Shown piece by piece: positions 62,535-64,000 of a stretch of 64,000 nt of DNA. Position 1 is the first letter of the stretch. Every line of letters starts with the position of its first letter. The position numbers and the translations under genes were made by a program. Source of the stretch: Eubacterium sp. 14-2 (lineage in GTDB: Bacteria; Bacillota; Clostridia; Lachnospirales; Lachnospiraceae); contig NZ_KE159567.1 in assembly GCF_000403845.2 (NCBI RefSeq), forward strand, positions 752,911-816,910, written 5' to 3'. Under the pieces are notes generated by a model that saw nothing but the letters and a program-made list of their open reading frames with translations, was not told the origin of the DNA and searched no databases.

Positions 62535-63848
62535 ATGAGTCTGTTGCAGATGAGTTTTACCGGGGGCATACTGATTTTAGCGGTCATCGTCATACGTGCT
62601 TTGGCAATCAATATGTTACCCAAAAAGGCTTTTAATGCACTTTGGTGGATATCAGTTGTGCGGCTGATGATTCCCTTTTCTATCCCGTCTGCGTTTAGTG
62701 TGTATTCGCTGATGGGTAGTCATGCACCTGGCAATGGTTCACAGGCCATTCGCGTACTGCCGATTGGGGCATCCGGGCAGGCAGCGTCTATGCCGGACAG
62801 CATCACAAATGCGGTTTCCACATGGACGGTTGTATGGGCTGCTGGCGTGTTGGTCTGTGCGGTGTTATTTAGTCTGGCATATTGGAAATGTCGGAAGGAG
62901 TTCCAGACATCCATTCCGGTGGGGAATGACTTCACTGAAAACTGGTTAAGCGTCCATCAGCAGGGGCGCAGGATTTCCATCCGGCAGTCTGGCCGGTTTT
63001 CTGCACCGCTTACATATGGCGTACTTCACCCGGTGATTTTGATGCCTACGTCTACAAAGTGGGAAAATACAGATTCATTGGCATATGTTCTGGCCCACGA
63101 ATATGTGCATATCCGGCGTTTTGACAGCATCAGGAAATTGGTCTTGATCGTGGTGCTGTGCGTGCATTGGTTCAACCCGCTGGTATGGGTTATGTATATC
63201 CTTGCGAACAGGGATATTGAACTGTCATGTGATGAGGCGGTTGTCCGCTTTTTCGGCGAAAATACAAAAGCGGCCTATGCACGGGCATTGATCAGTATGG
63301 AGGAGACACGGAGCGGGTTGACCCCTCTGTGCAGTAGTTTTAGCAAAAATGCGATTGAAGAAAGGATAACTGCGATTATGAAGATTAAGAAAACTACAGT
63401 TTTTTCACTTGTTTTGGCAGGATTTATTGTTGTAGGAACTGCAACAGCGTTTGCCACTTCTGCAAATGCACAGCAGGCCGAATCTGTGGGGCAGGGCAGT
63501 GGGACAGAAATAGTAACCAAGCCGGATTCCATTCCGCAGGTTGACGACAGTTTTGGGATTTTTTTCAAGGACGGTGGAAGAACTGCGGGTGCTGACACAG
63601 AAGATATGAAAACGGCTGTCCCGGTGCAGTCAGATGATATTTATGGCGCACCTGTAGAAAAAACCAGTGCTTTGGCAGATGACCTGTCTGGAGACAATAT
63701 TATCTACTTTAACACAGAAGAAGAGCGTGATGAACACTTCCGGGCATTGGAGGCAAATGTGGAGAAAGGCTTGGATCGCTATGCGGGATTTGAGGAAATG
63801 TATAAAGGCATAGATACCTCTGCGCCTGTGACGTATATTGTGAAGTAA
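62535..63848 (+). CDS. M56-family (BlaR1-like) membrane metalloprotease without a beta-lactam sensor
   Basis: 437 residues. Four membrane helices in the first 310 residues. The zinc motif HEYVH is near 188 (YVLAHEYVHIRRFDSIRKL), with the downstream ELSCDEAVV ligand block. After the last helix (about 288-308) only about 125 residues remain, acidic and with no SxxK penicillin-binding motif. It therefore senses something other than a beta-lactam directly. It should cleave or derepress the BlaI-type partner. Confidence 0.92.
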   Translation: MSLLQMSFTGGILILAVIVIRALAINMLPKKAFNALWWISVVRLMIPFSIPSAFSVYSLMGSHAPGNGSQAIRVLPIGASGQAASMPDSITNAVSTWTVVWAAGVLVCAVLFSLAYWKCRKEFQTSIPVGNDFTENWLSVHQQGRRISIRQSGRFSAPLTYGVLHPVILMPTSTKWENTDSLAYVLAHEYVHIRRFDSIRKLVLIVVLCVHWFNPLVWVMYILANRDIELSCDEAVVRFFGENTKAAYARALISMEETRSGLTPLCSSFSKNAIEERITAIMKIKKTTVFSLVLAGFIVVGTATAFATSANAQQAESVGQGSGTEIVTKPDSIPQVDDSFGIFFKDGGRTAGADTEDMKTAVPVQSDDIYGAPVEKTSALADDLSGDNIIYFNTEEERDEHFRALEANVEKGLDRYAGFEEMYKGIDTSAPVTYIVK

Positions 63849-63894
63849 AAATGCCGGGACGGGATAGCTTGTAATGAAGCAACCATGTAAAAGT

Positions 63895-63932
63895 AACCGC
63901 CGCTATGGTTCACTCCATATGCGGCGGTTTTC
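63895..63932 (+). terminator. Intrinsic terminator after the M56 gene
   Basis: AACCGCCGC and GCGGCGGTT pair, with inner ATGG/CCAT, followed by TTCCGTTTT. The remaining 68 nt of the window show no gene. Confidence 0.75.
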
Positions 63933-64000
63933 CGTTTTAACACATCGGCTTAGGTGTTGTCTTGCAGGGTATTGCAAAAGGGCTGTTGATGTCTCTTTTT

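Noticed and set aside
1-64000. CRISPR array or ribosomal RNA
   Set aside because: No regularly spaced repeats of 24-40 nt with unique spacers and no rRNA signature were seen; the only regular array has 8-nt repeats at 21-nt spacing.

Overview
The window looks like a chromosomal segment from a motile, anaerobic gut member of the Lachnospiraceae (Clostridia). The evidence is strong AGGAGG ribosome binding sites, two chemoreceptors plus CheC, HemZ, luxS beside mtnN, a sugar ABC transporter without its own ATPase, DUF262/DUF1877/DUF1294/DUF368 families, and small transposon-type genes. Species cannot be fixed from sequence reading alone. From about 1 to 54,000 the sequence is ordinary chromosome. 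From about 54,100 to the end it is AT-richer and accessory.

Layout. 1-1232: 3' truncated chemoreceptor (minus). 1373-6868: MBL hydrolase, hemZ, hisS, aspS. 6972-9989: membrane XRE regulator, HAD phosphatase, luxS, mtnN (SAH to homocysteine and AI-2). 10,019-11,436: repeat element, PAP2-type phosphatase, tRNA-Pro(GGG). 11,589-13,430: L,D-transpeptidase. 13,455-24,672: a galactan/galacto-oligosaccharide locus with LacI regulator, operator pair, ABC importer, GH2 beta-galactosidase, an unassigned 611-residue protein, a zinc-ribbon protein and a cytoplasmic-type GH53 galactanase. 25,061-25,812: a broken DUF3990 gene with an intact partner. 25,909-32,521: M3 peptidase, two aminotransferases, DUF368 transporter, DUF1294 protein, glyA. 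32,792-34,477: second chemoreceptor. 34,925-41,861: an ABC/adaptor export operon with two different adaptor proteins, then a second ABC pair. 41,890-45,609: MATE exporter, serS and an anchored protein. 45,861-50,986: DUF1877 gene and a complete pantothenate-to-4'-phosphopantetheine operon (DUF2520 reductase, panB, panC, panD, coaBC). 51,149-54,032: anchored propeller-like protein, SDR, cheC.

Accessory part. 54,146-56,025 is a promoter-driven DUF262 plus HEPN pair, which looks like a defence or abortive-infection module. It is followed by an unassigned gene and an intracellular-type trypsin-like protease. From 57,596 onward there is a 27-bp inverted repeat, tandem ribbon-helix-helix genes with a duplicated operator, unassigned element genes, a serine-recombinase relic, a 21-bp-phased iteron array, a second repeat cluster with a 40-nt hairpin (candidate replication or transfer origin), and a BlaI/M56 pair with its operator. 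This resembles a decayed integrative element.

A 73-nt core repeat with covarying 16-bp hairpins lies after gene 3' ends at four places (about 10.1, 24.8, 32.6 and 45.7 kb). It creates spurious small ORFs and looks like a dispersed structured intergenic element. The strongest candidates for something undescribed are the DUF262-HEPN pair, the 611-residue protein of the galactan locus, the origin-like region at 61.2-62.0 kb, and the 73-nt repeat family.
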